A DNA stretch of 64,000 nucleotides from Alishewanella metallidurans (GCF_036983985.1 NZ_JALAHQ010000005.1:1-64000), one strand, 5' to 3'. Counted from the first letter of the stretch, positions 23,697 to 33,073 are shown. The notes: generated from the sequence alone by a model not told the origin. Translations and numbers: made by a program.

Positions 23697-23770
23697 GGCT
23701 TATAATGCCAACAGCACGGGAAAAATTGAAGCGCAGCGGAAATTTTGTCCCGACGCCTGCGCTTGTTAAC
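23697..23770 (-). repeat. Integron attC site between the two cassettes
   Basis: On the minus strand it starts GTTAACAAGCGCAGG and ends TTGGCATTATAAG, with an internal stem CGGGACAAAATT paired to AATTTTTCCCG around a GC-rich centre. The final core reads ATTATAA instead of GTTATAA, one base off consensus at the crossover point. The stop codon of the upstream cassette gene lies inside the first core, which is common in cassettes. It confirms at least two tandem cassettes in minus-strand orientation. Confidence 0.7.
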
Positions 23771-24047
23771 TGTATATGGCACGCTCTCTTGCATCCCTTT
23801 CTTTATCAGGGTCTTCCTGGCTTTTGGTAGCTTCAAGTGCTTCAAGATAATCAGAAGGAACCCCTGTTTCTTTTGCTCCGTAGATTACGTGGAATAGATA
23901 CCAAGAGTAAGGCAATAAGGATGGGGCAGTGTTAGTTGCATAGTAAGTGACGGCCTCAAAGGAATTGCCTTGTACGTCACTCACTATGACCTCTTTGTCC
24001 CTCAACATAGGAAGAGACATGTTTGACCCATAGGCAAAATATTTCAC
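23766..24047 (-). CDS. Gamma-glutamylcyclotransferase-like (AIG2) protein with internal deletion
   Basis: The start MKYFAYGSNMSLPML is the substrate-loop motif YGSNMS of the GGCT/AIG2 family. The end (TYYATNTAPSLLPYSWYLFHV, then EDPDKERDARERAIYS) is the family C-terminus. Members of this kind are about 160 residues; here only 93 remain, with an in-frame loss of about 70 residues just after the first motif. The lost part normally holds the catalytic glutamate region, so activity is doubtful. It is the second cassette gene of the integron fragment. Confidence 0.75.
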   Translation of the reverse strand: MKYFAYGSNMSLPMLRDKEVIVSDVQGNSFEAVTYYATNTAPSLLPYSWYLFHVIYGAKETGVPSDYLEALEATKSQEDPDKERDARERAIYS

Positions 24048-24076
24048 ACTACCTCCCTACAGTTAACTTTCTAATA

Positions 24077-24115
24077 GAAGGCAAAACGTCCGCAAGTCGG
24101 AATTTTTACGCCTTC
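24077..24115. repeat. attC-like imperfect hairpin upstream of the second cassette
   Basis: GAAGGCAAAACGT and ACGCCTTC-type arms form an imperfect hairpin with bulges, next to GTTAAC (24062-24067), the expected cassette boundary, and CTAACG further on (24141). This is consistent with a third, degraded attC site. The rest of the 361-bp gap to 24408 contains no gene I can support. Confidence 0.4.
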
Positions 24116-24408
24116 TTTCCTGAATTCAACTCATACCAAACTAACGTTCATGTACCCCTATTTCAACAGATTTTTCTAAAATCAGTAAATTTGCGTCAGA
24201 CAAAATTTATACAGGCAGTACGCTAGTTGTTCTTAAATTTACTCAAGCTGGATATATGGAATTTTAACCAGTGGTTTGGGCTCATAAAGGGAGTGATGAG
24301 CAGGCATTTTCCACAACGCAAAATGTCCGCTTTTGGCACAGGGTTGACTGTCAGAATTGATCAAGCTCGATCATAAAAAGTGTCAGATGGAATTATGACT
24401 AATCCAAT

Positions 24409-26601
24409 TTATGAGAACTTTTTCAACCAGCAATGTGCATCATTCATATCAAATACCTTTGCTCCATATCCCAGCGAGATAACTTCTTCAGGCAAGAACT
24501 CGTCAAATTTATCTACTCTTTTCTCCAGTACACTGTCAGCGAGCTCTGCCGCGGTTGGGTATGCTCTCAACGATAGAGAGCGCAATGAAGCCGCAACATC
24601 GGTTAAGGACGTTTTGCTGACCTCTATAACACCCGCGTATACTCCTGCTTCATACCCATTCATAATGAGTAGTGCAGCTATCGTATTGACAACCTTGTCA
24701 CCATGCCATGTGAATATGTATACGTCATTGCCGTGTTGAAGTAATGAATTCTGTCGCAGCTCTGCCTCGTTAAAGAAAGCCACGCTCTCTCTAAACAGCT
24801 CTCTCGCGTTGGCATCAGCAAAGTCAATTTTCTGGTCAGCAACAGCGATCCGGTAGTCGCCATCACTTAATATTTTGAACATTTCCTGGCGCACCACGTC
24901 ATGCACTGACATACCGCTACCGCCGAACTTTGGGGGCTTTCCTCCCTTTGCCCGTTCAACATAAATCGTCTTTTTGTCGCTGTCGATATCTTTGACTATC
25001 CACCTTTTTCCGCCAAAAATAATGTGTTGTCCAACGAGTACCAATGAGTCGATAGGCAACGTACCAAGCGTTTTGGTACCACTGACAATCCTGAATTCTT
25101 CAGGGGTTTTGAACACGGCATAGAATGAGTAATGCCCGGTGATTCGTTCGCCTAAAACACCTAAAACCAACTCTCCACTACCAAGCTGAGTAATTAATTC
25201 AGAGCTACCCATATGCAGAAGAATAGCCTTGTAGTCGGCTGCAGAAATATTTTGGAATGGCCCTTCTTTGCAGAGCAGGTTGTACAACTGATCTGCTCTA
25301 ATACCTCCCCACTGTGCAATAACTGCGAGGATTTGATGCAGTAGTGTCGAAAAGTGATAAAGCGATGTATCGGCCGGCTCATACCACTTACTACTGATAA
25401 GCAGTCTTATCATGGCAAGGGACTGGATTAACTCCAAACGCAGCTTATCAATCGGGTTTGAATCTTTAGTCAGTTCATCTTCAGCAATCAACATTCTGAG
25501 AATAGAGGCGCCGCCCCTGCGTCCTGAGCGCCCCATTCTCTGGCGGAGACTTGAAACGGAGTGAGGGGCCGTAACCTGGACAACTGAATTAACTTTCCCA
25601 ATATCAATACCGAGCTCCAGGGTCATGGTGCATACCGCTGTTGTAGGATAATGTTCTTGTTGAAGCCGTTTTTCGAGGCCTTCTCTCAGTTCTTTGGACA
25701 GCGAGCCATGGTGAGGGAAAAACTCATTAGGTACATGTTGTTGATCACACATGTCGCTTAACGTTGCCGCGATAATTTCCGTTCTATTGCGACTGTTGGC
25801 AAAGACAAGGTGGTTGCCACCGCGGCAAAATTTAAAGAGATCCTGGCAAATTTTATATTCAGCATCGATGGGTTCTTCGATGTCTACCTGAGCAGGATTA
25901 ACGTAGCCTTTGACCTGGACTTTAAGTGTCGATACAGCATTTGTATCCCTGATGATTTTGCATGGTAATGATTGATTAGGGCGCAAAGCCAAAGGGACTT
26001 TCTCTATTTCACCAAGTGTAGCACTTAACGCCACCCTTGGAATGGGTGACTTTAATCGTCCGAGAAGGTGTTCAAGCCTATGGAGCAATGAGAGCAGATG
26101 GTGTCCACGTTCTGATCCTAAAAAGGCATGAAATTCGTCAATAACAACGTATCTCAGAAGAGAAAAAGCTGATTTGACCCAACCGGCATCACGAATGAGT
26201 AGTGACTCAAGTGACTCCGGCGTGATTAAGACAATGCCGGCAGGAGAGGTTTTCAGCTTATTTTTCTTGCCCTGAGGGCTATCCCCATGCCAGGGCGTAA
26301 CCGGCATATCAAGTAAGTCTGATAGGCTTTCTAGGCGCCTGTCTTGGTCATTGATTAAGGCTTTTAGGGGGCTGATATAGAGAATACCAACCCCTTTCTG
26401 TTGTTCTGCAATAGCACTTATTGCCGGGAGAAAAAACGCCTCGGTCTTCCCTGCAGCAGTTGATGCACTGATTAGAACATCCGTTTTGGCAGATAAAATT
26501 GGCTCTATAGCAAGACTTTGGATCTCTCTGAGCTCAGACCAACCTTGCTGAAAAATCCAACGCCGAACTCTGATGTCCAGCTTCTCGTGCTCGTCCCTCA
26601 T
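24409..26601 (-). CDS. sngC: Shango SngC-type SF2 helicase (Lhr/BrxHI-like)
   Basis: A 730-residue superfamily II helicase with Walker A ASTAAGKTEA (46-55), DEFH (155-158), SATLG (193-197) and the arginine-finger motif QRMGRSGRRG. A C-terminal Lhr-like extension follows. It is related to the BrxHI helicase of BREX and to Lhr. With the two upstream genes it forms the TerB-ATPase-helicase trio known as the Shango anti-phage system. It overlaps the ATPase gene by 4 bp. All helicase motifs are intact. The mechanism of Shango is not established. Confidence 0.82.
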   Translation of the reverse strand: MRDEHEKLDIRVRRWIFQQGWSELREIQSLAIEPILSAKTDVLISASTAAGKTEAFFLPAISAIAEQQKGVGILYISPLKALINDQDRRLESLSDLLDMPVTPWHGDSPQGKKNKLKTSPAGIVLITPESLESLLIRDAGWVKSAFSLLRYVVIDEFHAFLGSERGHHLLSLLHRLEHLLGRLKSPIPRVALSATLGEIEKVPLALRPNQSLPCKIIRDTNAVSTLKVQVKGYVNPAQVDIEEPIDAEYKICQDLFKFCRGGNHLVFANSRNRTEIIAATLSDMCDQQHVPNEFFPHHGSLSKELREGLEKRLQQEHYPTTAVCTMTLELGIDIGKVNSVVQVTAPHSVSSLRQRMGRSGRRGGASILRMLIAEDELTKDSNPIDKLRLELIQSLAMIRLLISSKWYEPADTSLYHFSTLLHQILAVIAQWGGIRADQLYNLLCKEGPFQNISAADYKAILLHMGSSELITQLGSGELVLGVLGERITGHYSFYAVFKTPEEFRIVSGTKTLGTLPIDSLVLVGQHIIFGGKRWIVKDIDSDKKTIYVERAKGGKPPKFGGSGMSVHDVVRQEMFKILSDGDYRIAVADQKIDFADANARELFRESVAFFNEAELRQNSLLQHGNDVYIFTWHGDKVVNTIAALLIMNGYEAGVYAGVIEVSKTSLTDVAASLRSLSLRAYPTAAELADSVLEKRVDKFDEFLPEEVISLGYGAKVFDMNDAHCWLKKFS

Positions 26602-27908
26602 AGCTTAAAGTCGGCCAGATCATCCTCGGTGTCTTCGATATCAAGCTCTACATCGGAAGGTTTTTCTTCTTCAATAGCCACAGAAGCAACCAGATTATTC
26701 CAAGCAATATTCGGATTCTGATCGATAACCGCCAGCATATCTAGGAATGCCTTAATGGTGTTTCTGGGCGTTCTAAAGTAGGCATCACCGATAGTTTGGC
26801 TACAGTGTTTCAAAAACGCCTTTAGCGATTCATCAGGGACAAGATACTTACTTTCATCGCCTTCAGCATGTACATGGCGTAAGTTCTTAAGCAAGATGTA
26901 GAGCTCTTCCGGGGTCAAACTTGCTAGATGTAATGCAGGGGAGGAGTAATCAATGACACCGGCTTGCTTAGCAAAGGTGTTGCCGGCCAGCCTGGATTGA
27001 AGCGCTTCATAGCTATAAAGGCCTTTTCTGGGGTCGAGAAGGAACTCAGGTGTTCCGCCAAGCAAGAAGCCCAGATGCTCTGCTGTACCCTGAAGACAGT
27101 CATTAAGAATGCGCAAAATCTGTTCGTAGTTTGACGTTCGGGCAGTGGTGTTGTTCAGTTTGTATAGATTCACCATCTCATCAAGGTTTACTAATAGTCC
27201 CTGATAGCCTGCTTGCCGAACAAACAAACTCATCAACTTGAGCGAGTCATAAAATGACGCATCAGAGATGATGGTTCTTACACCGAGGTCGTTACGAGCA
27301 TCGGTTTTAGTTGAGTATTCCGCACGTAACCATTTGATAGCGTTTGCTTTGAGTGCCTCATCATCAGCCTCATGGCCATTCCAATATGCCTCGACAACCT
27401 TGGCAAAATCATATCCGCCAACAAGCTCTGACAGAGAGGATAGCTTTTCATGAATGACGGCATTGATACTCTTTCCAGTGCTATCAGCTTCCATGCGAGC
27501 TTCAGTAATAAACTTCTCAACCACACTTGTTAGAGCATTACCGTCGGGCTTATTACGAGTAGACATGTTGCGCATTAGCTCTGAATAGAGGTTTCTTGCC
27601 TGGCCAGCAGAGGCATGGATCCGCCTGTCTGGTGATAGGTCTGCGTTTACGGTAACCAGCTTTCTTTCCAGCGCAATAGCCCTGACAACACTCAAGAAAA
27701 ACGTTTTACCCGATCCGTACTCCCCAATGATAAGCCTGAAGGCAGAACCACCATCGGATATCCGTTCAATATCTTGGATCATGGCTCTGAGTTCATTCAC
27801 CCGGCCCACCTGAATATGTTGGATCCCAACTTTGGGTGTCACACCTGATTTCAGTGACTGGATAATTGCGTCTTTTTCTTTTGCTCGGATTTTCTTAGCA
27901 ATCATCAT
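26598..27908 (-). CDS. sngB: Shango SngB-type ATPase (DUF2791/BrxD-like)
   Basis: A 436-residue P-loop ATPase with Walker A GEYGSGKT (62-69) and Walker B LVNLDEM, and the VGRVNELRAM opening of DUF2791 proteins such as BrxD. It ends in an acidic tail (SDVELDIEDTEDDLADF). It sits directly after the TerB gene with no gap and overlaps the helicase gene by 4 bp, so the three are one operon. In BREX the homologous BrxD works with the BrxHI helicase; the same pairing is seen here. Confidence 0.82.
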   Translation of the reverse strand: MMIAKKIRAKEKDAIIQSLKSGVTPKVGIQHIQVGRVNELRAMIQDIERISDGGSAFRLIIGEYGSGKTFFLSVVRAIALERKLVTVNADLSPDRRIHASAGQARNLYSELMRNMSTRNKPDGNALTSVVEKFITEARMEADSTGKSINAVIHEKLSSLSELVGGYDFAKVVEAYWNGHEADDEALKANAIKWLRAEYSTKTDARNDLGVRTIISDASFYDSLKLMSLFVRQAGYQGLLVNLDEMVNLYKLNNTTARTSNYEQILRILNDCLQGTAEHLGFLLGGTPEFLLDPRKGLYSYEALQSRLAGNTFAKQAGVIDYSSPALHLASLTPEELYILLKNLRHVHAEGDESKYLVPDESLKAFLKHCSQTIGDAYFRTPRNTIKAFLDMLAVIDQNPNIAWNNLVASVAIEEEKPSDVELDIEDTEDDLADFKL

Positions 27909-30185
27909 TTACCCCTTTAACTCTTCAACAATTTCGAGATCAACATAGATTTCACCATCGTCATCTAACACCGGTGCATCAACTTTTTCGTACGCCCAAT
28001 TGTTGATAGTTTCGATTGCACCATCAACCATTAAATTAAATTTGCTGCAGAGCTCGTGCACTTCTTTACGCGGCCATATCGTTTTAGTTATCAATGCATC
28101 AAACAACGCTTTATGAGACTTATCAAGGCTATCTTGCTGAGGGGATGAAGCAATTATTTGCTCTGATTCAGGCTCATCATCCACTGCAAAAATATTTTCT
28201 AACATTGATTTCGCGTCACTGGTGTCACTCTCGTGCATCGCAAGAATGTCTTCATCCAGTTGAAATACGTCGTTACTTTTTTCTGCATCTGCTACCGGTG
28301 ACTGATTGGCTTTTCTGGTAGTAGTCAGTTGATGAATGTCGCTTGTGACGAGCGATTTATCTAAACCTAAAGAGGTGTAGAGCTTCTCAATTTGTTTTAT
28401 TTCGGATGACTCTATTTTACCGTCAGCAAGGGCAATTGAAATTATAAACTTCTTCAAAAACTCAACTTGGTTGGTGTTTAGCAACTCTATTCTTGCCCCC
28501 AGCCCCACGGTGTTCGCCGGACTATTTAACCGCCATGTCAAATATGCAGATAAGGAGTTCTTTTCAGTTGGTGACAACTTGTCATCATGTTCGATGAGTC
28601 TACGCAGTGTGATTTCTTCGTCATGAGCAACGACCTCGTCAATATTTGCCACCATTGCGCCAAGTCTTAATGCGAGCATTACCTGATGGAACGCAGGGCT
28701 AGACTCAAAAAACTCTCCATGACCTGGCGAAAACAAGACGATATTTCCATCAACTTTGAATTTGGTTAGGTGAAAGCGTTGGTCTGGTGCAATACCTATA
28801 TCCGCCTTCGCCGCGAGATTAGTAAGCAGGTCAATCTCTTTTTTGTTAAGGTTTTTTGGTAGCGGCATCCCTGTGTGAGACCAAAACTGTTTAACTGTTG
28901 TCAGTCCTTTTTCATTAGAGATAACTTGTTCAGCCCAACGCTTAAATGATTCGATAACAGGTGAGTCAGATTCGTTTGCCAACTCTTTGGGCAACAACAT
29001 TAATGCTGCTATATCGTGCTTGGAGGTATCTGCTTTGCCTAAATATCGGCTGTAACTATTCAACTCATCTGTACACTGTTCAGCGATAGGAATAAGTTTG
29101 TTTATAGGCGCTTTAAGAACGCTGGGATCTGGTAAATCTTCTAAATTTAAATCAACATTATGGATGCCATTGCTTGCGGCGTGGTAAGACAACGTGAGCT
29201 TAGTTTTATTTGGTTTCACCGATATGCCGTTACCAAATTTTTCAGTAAACCTTATCTTAAATAGCCTTCTGAACTCGTCTTCGCACCTGCGGGCGGGTGT
29301 CTTCAGAGAGTATTCGAACGTATTTTTTAACCAGTCCAGTGCCAAGTCTGCGCTAACAGGTTGGCCATTTGCTATAGTGGTTGCAAGTTTAACTTTGAAT
29401 GACAAACTGTTATTCGTTTCCGGTATCTCTTGCGTTCTATGCTCAAGCACTGCTGGTCTGAGTAACGCCAGTAGTTCGAGGAAGTTAGCCGAATATCCCC
29501 TAAAAGAACGGTTTGCGCTGAACACGTTATTAAGGCGCAACACCTCGTCAAAAATGGTAAGAAACTCTTGGTCTGAAACCAACTTGTTTGCTTGGTTTTC
29601 AATAATCCGTCTCTCAAATCCATAAAAGTATATGAATACATAGCCGATAGGTGTCGTTGAGTCAGAGCGATCGGACGCTAAAAAATCAAGGTAGGCGCCT
29701 CTACAACCTTTAGATAAAGTCGCATAACTTGGCCAGTACCCAAGTGACTCATCAGTATACAATTCAGATCCGATGGACGCGGACATGGCAACTGCAGGAC
29801 GTCTTTCATCAACTAACGAAGGCTCGATCCCATACCCTGAGAGGGAGTTCAAAACACCTCCAAAATAAAACAGTCCCTTGGATATTTGCCTACCGTTAAC
29901 TGTTAATTGTTCACCTTCTTCAACCCATCGACCTTTTTGCGTATTGGACGATTTCTCCGCATCTCTGCCATAGCTCGTATAGACTGTGAATGTTGCAAAA
30001 TTATCATCCTGATCATTGTTGTCCGTCGGAATAGTCGAAGGACGGTTGCTATTTGAGTAGCTGCTTTGAGTATAAGTTTTGGATGGTTTGCTGGTGGTGG
30101 CGCGTCTAGTCGGTTTGGGGTTAGGTTTTCCGGATACGAGTTTATATAAAAAATAAATGACAACAGCCCCTATCACGAATTCCAT
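27909..30185 (-). CDS. sngA: Shango SngA-type TerB-domain protein
   Basis: A 758-residue protein with one N-terminal membrane helix (residues 3-18), a disordered Ser/Thr-rich linker, a TerB-N domain (GRWVEEGEQLTVNGRQISKG, then LFYFGG), a central helical region, a TerB-like helical domain (IALADGKIESSEIKQIEKLY) and a C-terminal TerB-C-like segment. TerB-N/TerB-C proteins were linked by genome analysis to DNA-processing stress systems and form the first component of Shango. AAGGA precedes the ATG. The membrane anchor would place the complex at the inner membrane. Confidence 0.82.
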   Translation of the reverse strand: MEFVIGAVVIYFLYKLVSGKPNPKPTRRATTSKPSKTYTQSSYSNSNRPSTIPTDNNDQDDNFATFTVYTSYGRDAEKSSNTQKGRWVEEGEQLTVNGRQISKGLFYFGGVLNSLSGYGIEPSLVDERRPAVAMSASIGSELYTDESLGYWPSYATLSKGCRGAYLDFLASDRSDSTTPIGYVFIYFYGFERRIIENQANKLVSDQEFLTIFDEVLRLNNVFSANRSFRGYSANFLELLALLRPAVLEHRTQEIPETNNSLSFKVKLATTIANGQPVSADLALDWLKNTFEYSLKTPARRCEDEFRRLFKIRFTEKFGNGISVKPNKTKLTLSYHAASNGIHNVDLNLEDLPDPSVLKAPINKLIPIAEQCTDELNSYSRYLGKADTSKHDIAALMLLPKELANESDSPVIESFKRWAEQVISNEKGLTTVKQFWSHTGMPLPKNLNKKEIDLLTNLAAKADIGIAPDQRFHLTKFKVDGNIVLFSPGHGEFFESSPAFHQVMLALRLGAMVANIDEVVAHDEEITLRRLIEHDDKLSPTEKNSLSAYLTWRLNSPANTVGLGARIELLNTNQVEFLKKFIISIALADGKIESSEIKQIEKLYTSLGLDKSLVTSDIHQLTTTRKANQSPVADAEKSNDVFQLDEDILAMHESDTSDAKSMLENIFAVDDEPESEQIIASSPQQDSLDKSHKALFDALITKTIWPRKEVHELCSKFNLMVDGAIETINNWAYEKVDAPVLDDDGEIYVDLEIVEELKG

Positions 30186-30599
30186 TTTCTTATCCTTATG
30201 ATGGTCGGGAGTATTTACTTAAGCTCAATTCAGAGCCTGAATTCCCTAAAAAAACAACTTAAACTGCTTTCATTCTTCTATCAGATTTCATCTGAACTGG
30301 CAAAAATAAACTGTATTATGGATCGAAATGTTAAAGAAAAATTGGTTTTAGAGTTAAGGTATCAAGCAAGAAATGTGCTGTAGCTTCTAAAAAAACTGAC
30401 ATGTTTCCTTATCAAAATATGCTTTGCCAGCGTGATATTCTGGGAGAATGAACTACCCTTTTTTCATATTTGGTGTAGCTGCCGGCCAACGCAAAGTTAA
30501 GGGCGCTTGGTTATGTTGTAGCTTAAAATGACTGAAAAATGTCATTCAATGCACTTTGATAATATCAAGTCAGCAAGCATTCTTGCGCCTTTTACAGGT

Positions 30600-30705
30600 A
30601 AATGTAAAGTCGTTTTGAGGTTTTTGGCGCGTCTTTACATTTTGAGCTTGGCGGGAAGTAATTCTTGGTAAACGTACTGATTTTATTAGATAATTGTCTT
30701 TACAT
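30600..30705. repeat. Cluster of ATGTAAAGAC repeats
   Basis: AAATGTAAAGTCG (30600-30612) faces CGTCTTTACATTT (30630-30642), a 12 of 13 match over a 17-base spacer. A further copy, GTCTTTACAT, is at 30696-30705, and a half copy (GTAAAG) is near 30768. Two copies share orientation and one is inverted. Such clustered sites fit a regulator, an excisionase or transposon-end binding protein. None can be named from the sequence. Confidence 0.5.
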
Positions 30706-30782
30706 ATCGGGAAGTGTAATAGTCCCGTTCTGATCAAAAGTATAGTTTTCACCTGAGATTCTTTTTGTAAAGAATGCTCTCT

Positions 30783-30809
30783 AAGCCCTTATATTAAGGG
30801 CTTTTTTTA
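30783..30809 (+). terminator. Rho-independent terminator at the island edge
   Basis: AAGCCCTTA-TAT-TAAGGGCTT followed by TTTTTTTAT gives a stable hairpin with a T run in the plus direction. No gene is recognised just upstream, so it may end a lost or non-coding transcript, or be left from the pre-insertion chromosome. Confidence 0.75.
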
Positions 30810-30915
30810 TTGCTAATTATCTAAGCCTTGAAACCGCTGTGGTTAAGCCCCACTACTTCATAGTTGTATGCCAGTTGATATGTAATTGGTGTATTTAAAG
30901 CATAGCGGAGCCCTA

Positions 30916-31902
30916 ATGATCCCTTTATCCATTTTAGATTTAGCGCCAGTGTCGGCTGGTAGCACGGTTGCTGATAGCTTTGCTAGTAGCAAAGCCTTAG
31001 CTCAGCTTGCCGAGTCACTTGGTTATCATCGTTATTGGTTGGCCGAGCATCATAATATGCCGGGTATTGCTAGTGCGGCTACCTCATTACTTATCAGTCA
31101 TTTAGCGGCTGCCACTTCGCGCATTCGCTTAGGTGCTGGCGGCATTATGCTGCCCAACCATTCGCCACTGGTGATTGCCGAGCAGTTCGGGACGTTAGCA
31201 ACCTTATATCCTAACCGTATTGACTTAGGTTTAGGCCGCGCACCGGGCAGTGATCAGGCTACTGCTAGAGCGCTACGCCGCAATCGGGCTGAAACCGAAG
31301 CGCAGTTTCCTGCTGATATCGCTGAGTTGCAGCAGTATTTTGCGCCGGTTAAGCCGAATCAGCTAGTGCAGGCCGTGCCGGGGCAAGGGTTAAATGTGCC
31401 GTTGTGGATACTGGGCTCCAGCTTGTATGGCGCTCAATTGGCCGCTCAACTTGGTTTACCCTATGCCTTCGCCTCGCATTTTGCACCCGGTATGCTGACA
31501 CAAGCCGCCGCGTTATATCGTCAGCAATTTAAACCATCAGCGCAGTTAGATAAACCCTACCTTATGCTGGCAATGAACGTGTTTGCCGCTGACACCACGG
31601 CTGAAGCCAAACGCTTGTTTAGTTCGGTACAGCAGCAGTTTGTTAACCTCACTCGCGGTGTTCCAGGTTTACTGCCGGCGCCTGTGGCTAACATGGACAG
31701 CATTTGGCAGCCGCATGAAAAAGCCTATGTAAATACTGCGCTTGCATGCTCTGTGGTAGGTGATGCAGCGTTAGTGAAACAAGGTATTGCCGATTTTATT
31801 GCCCAGCATAATCCGGACGAATTGATGTTAACTAGTATGATGCACAACCCTATAGCGCGGCAAACCAGCTATCAGATAGCGGCAGAATTAATCAGCAGCT
31901 AA
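30916..31902 (+). CDS. Luciferase-like flavin monooxygenase (YhbW family)
   Basis: A 328-residue protein of the bacterial luciferase-like superfamily, close to YhbW: ISLxxLAPVxxGST-like start, YHRYWLAEHHNMPGIASAAT, and the RIRLGAGGIMLPNHSPLVIAEQFGTL segment. It probably oxidises a small substrate with FMNH2; the substrate is unknown. The start at 30916 was chosen for GGAG 6 bases upstream and family length; a GTG ten codons earlier is less likely. It is the first backbone-type gene right of the island. Confidence 0.88.
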   Translation: MIPLSILDLAPVSAGSTVADSFASSKALAQLAESLGYHRYWLAEHHNMPGIASAATSLLISHLAAATSRIRLGAGGIMLPNHSPLVIAEQFGTLATLYPNRIDLGLGRAPGSDQATARALRRNRAETEAQFPADIAELQQYFAPVKPNQLVQAVPGQGLNVPLWILGSSLYGAQLAAQLGLPYAFASHFAPGMLTQAAALYRQQFKPSAQLDKPYLMLAMNVFAADTTAEAKRLFSSVQQQFVNLTRGVPGLLPAPVANMDSIWQPHEKAYVNTALACSVVGDAALVKQGIADFIAQHNPDELMLTSMMHNPIARQTSYQIAAELISS

Positions 31903-31928
31903 AATTAGCTGTTTGCCTAAAGCATAAA

Positions 31929-32697
31929 TTACTCAAGTTCTTGCACACCACCACCTGATACGGTAAGAATTTGACCACTGATCCAGCTGGCGGCAGGCGA
32001 GCAGAGAAATAATGCCGGGTTGGCCATATCTTGCGGTTCGCCGAGTCGGTGAATCGGAGTTTTCTTCAGCATATTTTGTTCAATTTCTGGCGTAAGTACA
32101 GATTGCAACGCGGTGGTGCGGGTTGCGCCTGGGGCAATGCCATTAACGCGAATATTTTTCGGGCCAAGATCAAACGCAATATTGCGAATAAGGTGATTTG
32201 TTGCCGCCTTAGATGCGGCGTACGACGCCATATGTTCATTTTTATTTTCACCTGCCATAGAGGTAATGGCCAAGATTGAGCCACCGCCTGCTTTTTCCAT
32301 TTCTGGTGCGGCAAGTTGCGCTAAGCGAAACAAAGAAAACACATTTAAATCAAATGCACGCTTAAAGTCAGCCATTGGCATATCAAATGGCTTAGGCCCG
32401 CCGCCACCTGCATTGCTAACCAGAATAGTAAGCTTACCTAGTTGGCTAACTGTTTCATTAATTAAACGAGATAAGTCATCTTCTTTCGTAATATCGCAAG
32501 CAATGGCGGCGGCTTTACCGCCGTTAGCGATAATCTGCTCTGCAACAGCATTAGCTGTTTCTTGTTTAAGATCACTAACCATTACCGCGGCGCCCGCTGC
32601 AGCAAACGTTTCAGCAATGGCGCGACCAATACCCGCACCTGCGCCAGTAACTACTGGCAACCTGTCCATGTAGTGTAAAGTCTGTCGAGTTGTACAT
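31929..32697 (-). pseudogene. hdhA: HdhA-type short-chain dehydrogenase with a 1-base frameshift near the start
   Basis: The protein strongly resembles E. coli HdhA (7-alpha-hydroxysteroid dehydrogenase): TGAGAGIGRAIA nucleotide-binding loop, NAGGGGPKPFDMPMADF, YAASK active site and the SGQILTVSGGGVQELE end. The open frame begins at 32669 without the usual N-terminus. A good start lies at ATG 32697 behind AGGAGG and gives 14 codons ending HGQVA. Then one extra base at about 32655 shifts into the main frame at VVTGAG. So the gene is either broken by an insertion or affected by a sequence error. The shorter frame lacks a ribosome site. Confidence 0.75.
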
Positions 32698-33073
32698 GTT
32701 TTTCCCTCCTGAAGGGGTGAGAGTTCTAGTTTAGCCTACCACTGAGCAAGCTTACTGGCTGAATATAGTAATGAATGATAGTGGTATATTTACCTAATAG
32801 CTAAAACGAGCAGCAAAGCATTTCGTTAAAATTCTGATGCATAGGCCAAGTTTATTTTGAGTTATCTTAGCAATTTTCTTAGTTATAAATTGTATAGAGT
32901 TGTGATCTCGTAGCCGCATATTTGTGTATTAAGCTTTACCATTCACCGCTATATTTCCCCTCTTTGCCGATACTGCGACAATCTTTACCTTATCTTGACA
33001 GTTACTGCGTTGAGGCTGGGTTAGCATGGCATTATAGTGTTCACAAATTTAGTTTATGCGACAGGAAGTACAA
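32698..33073. other. Intergenic region between hdhA and mdtA
   Basis: 376 bp with divergent genes on both sides. It holds the hdhA ribosome site (AGGAGG near 32706) and must contain the promoters of hdhA and mdtABC. I saw no clear operator, riboswitch or small gene. Confidence 0.5.

Larger units (their letters stand above)
30186..30915. other. Gene-free island edge
   Basis: About 730 bp with no supported gene between the defence region and the native backbone. It contains the Shango promoter region (30186-30300), a set of ATGTAAAG repeats (listed separately), a short GCAAG-CATT-CTTGC hairpin (30573-30586) and a terminator pointing right at 30783. No tRNA gene or recognisable attachment core was found, so the exact island border stays open; the change in gene content puts it close to 30.8 kb. 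Confidence 0.45.

Noticed and set aside
6341..24408. CRISPR array or cas genes in the defence region
   Set aside because: No regularly spaced direct repeats and no Cas motifs were found in any frame.
24409..30185. Reading the helicase-ATPase pair as part of a BREX type 2 system
   Set aside because: No pglX methylase, pglZ, pglY or pglW is present; the TerB-domain partner fits Shango instead.
30198..30383. 61-codon plus-strand frame beside the Shango start
   Set aside because: Low complexity, hydrophobic and Lys/Leu-rich, no homologue recognised and it lies over the sngA promoter.
30480..30530. Possible further attC at the island edge (CCAACGC to GGTTATG)
   Set aside because: Arms pair poorly and no cassette gene is attached.
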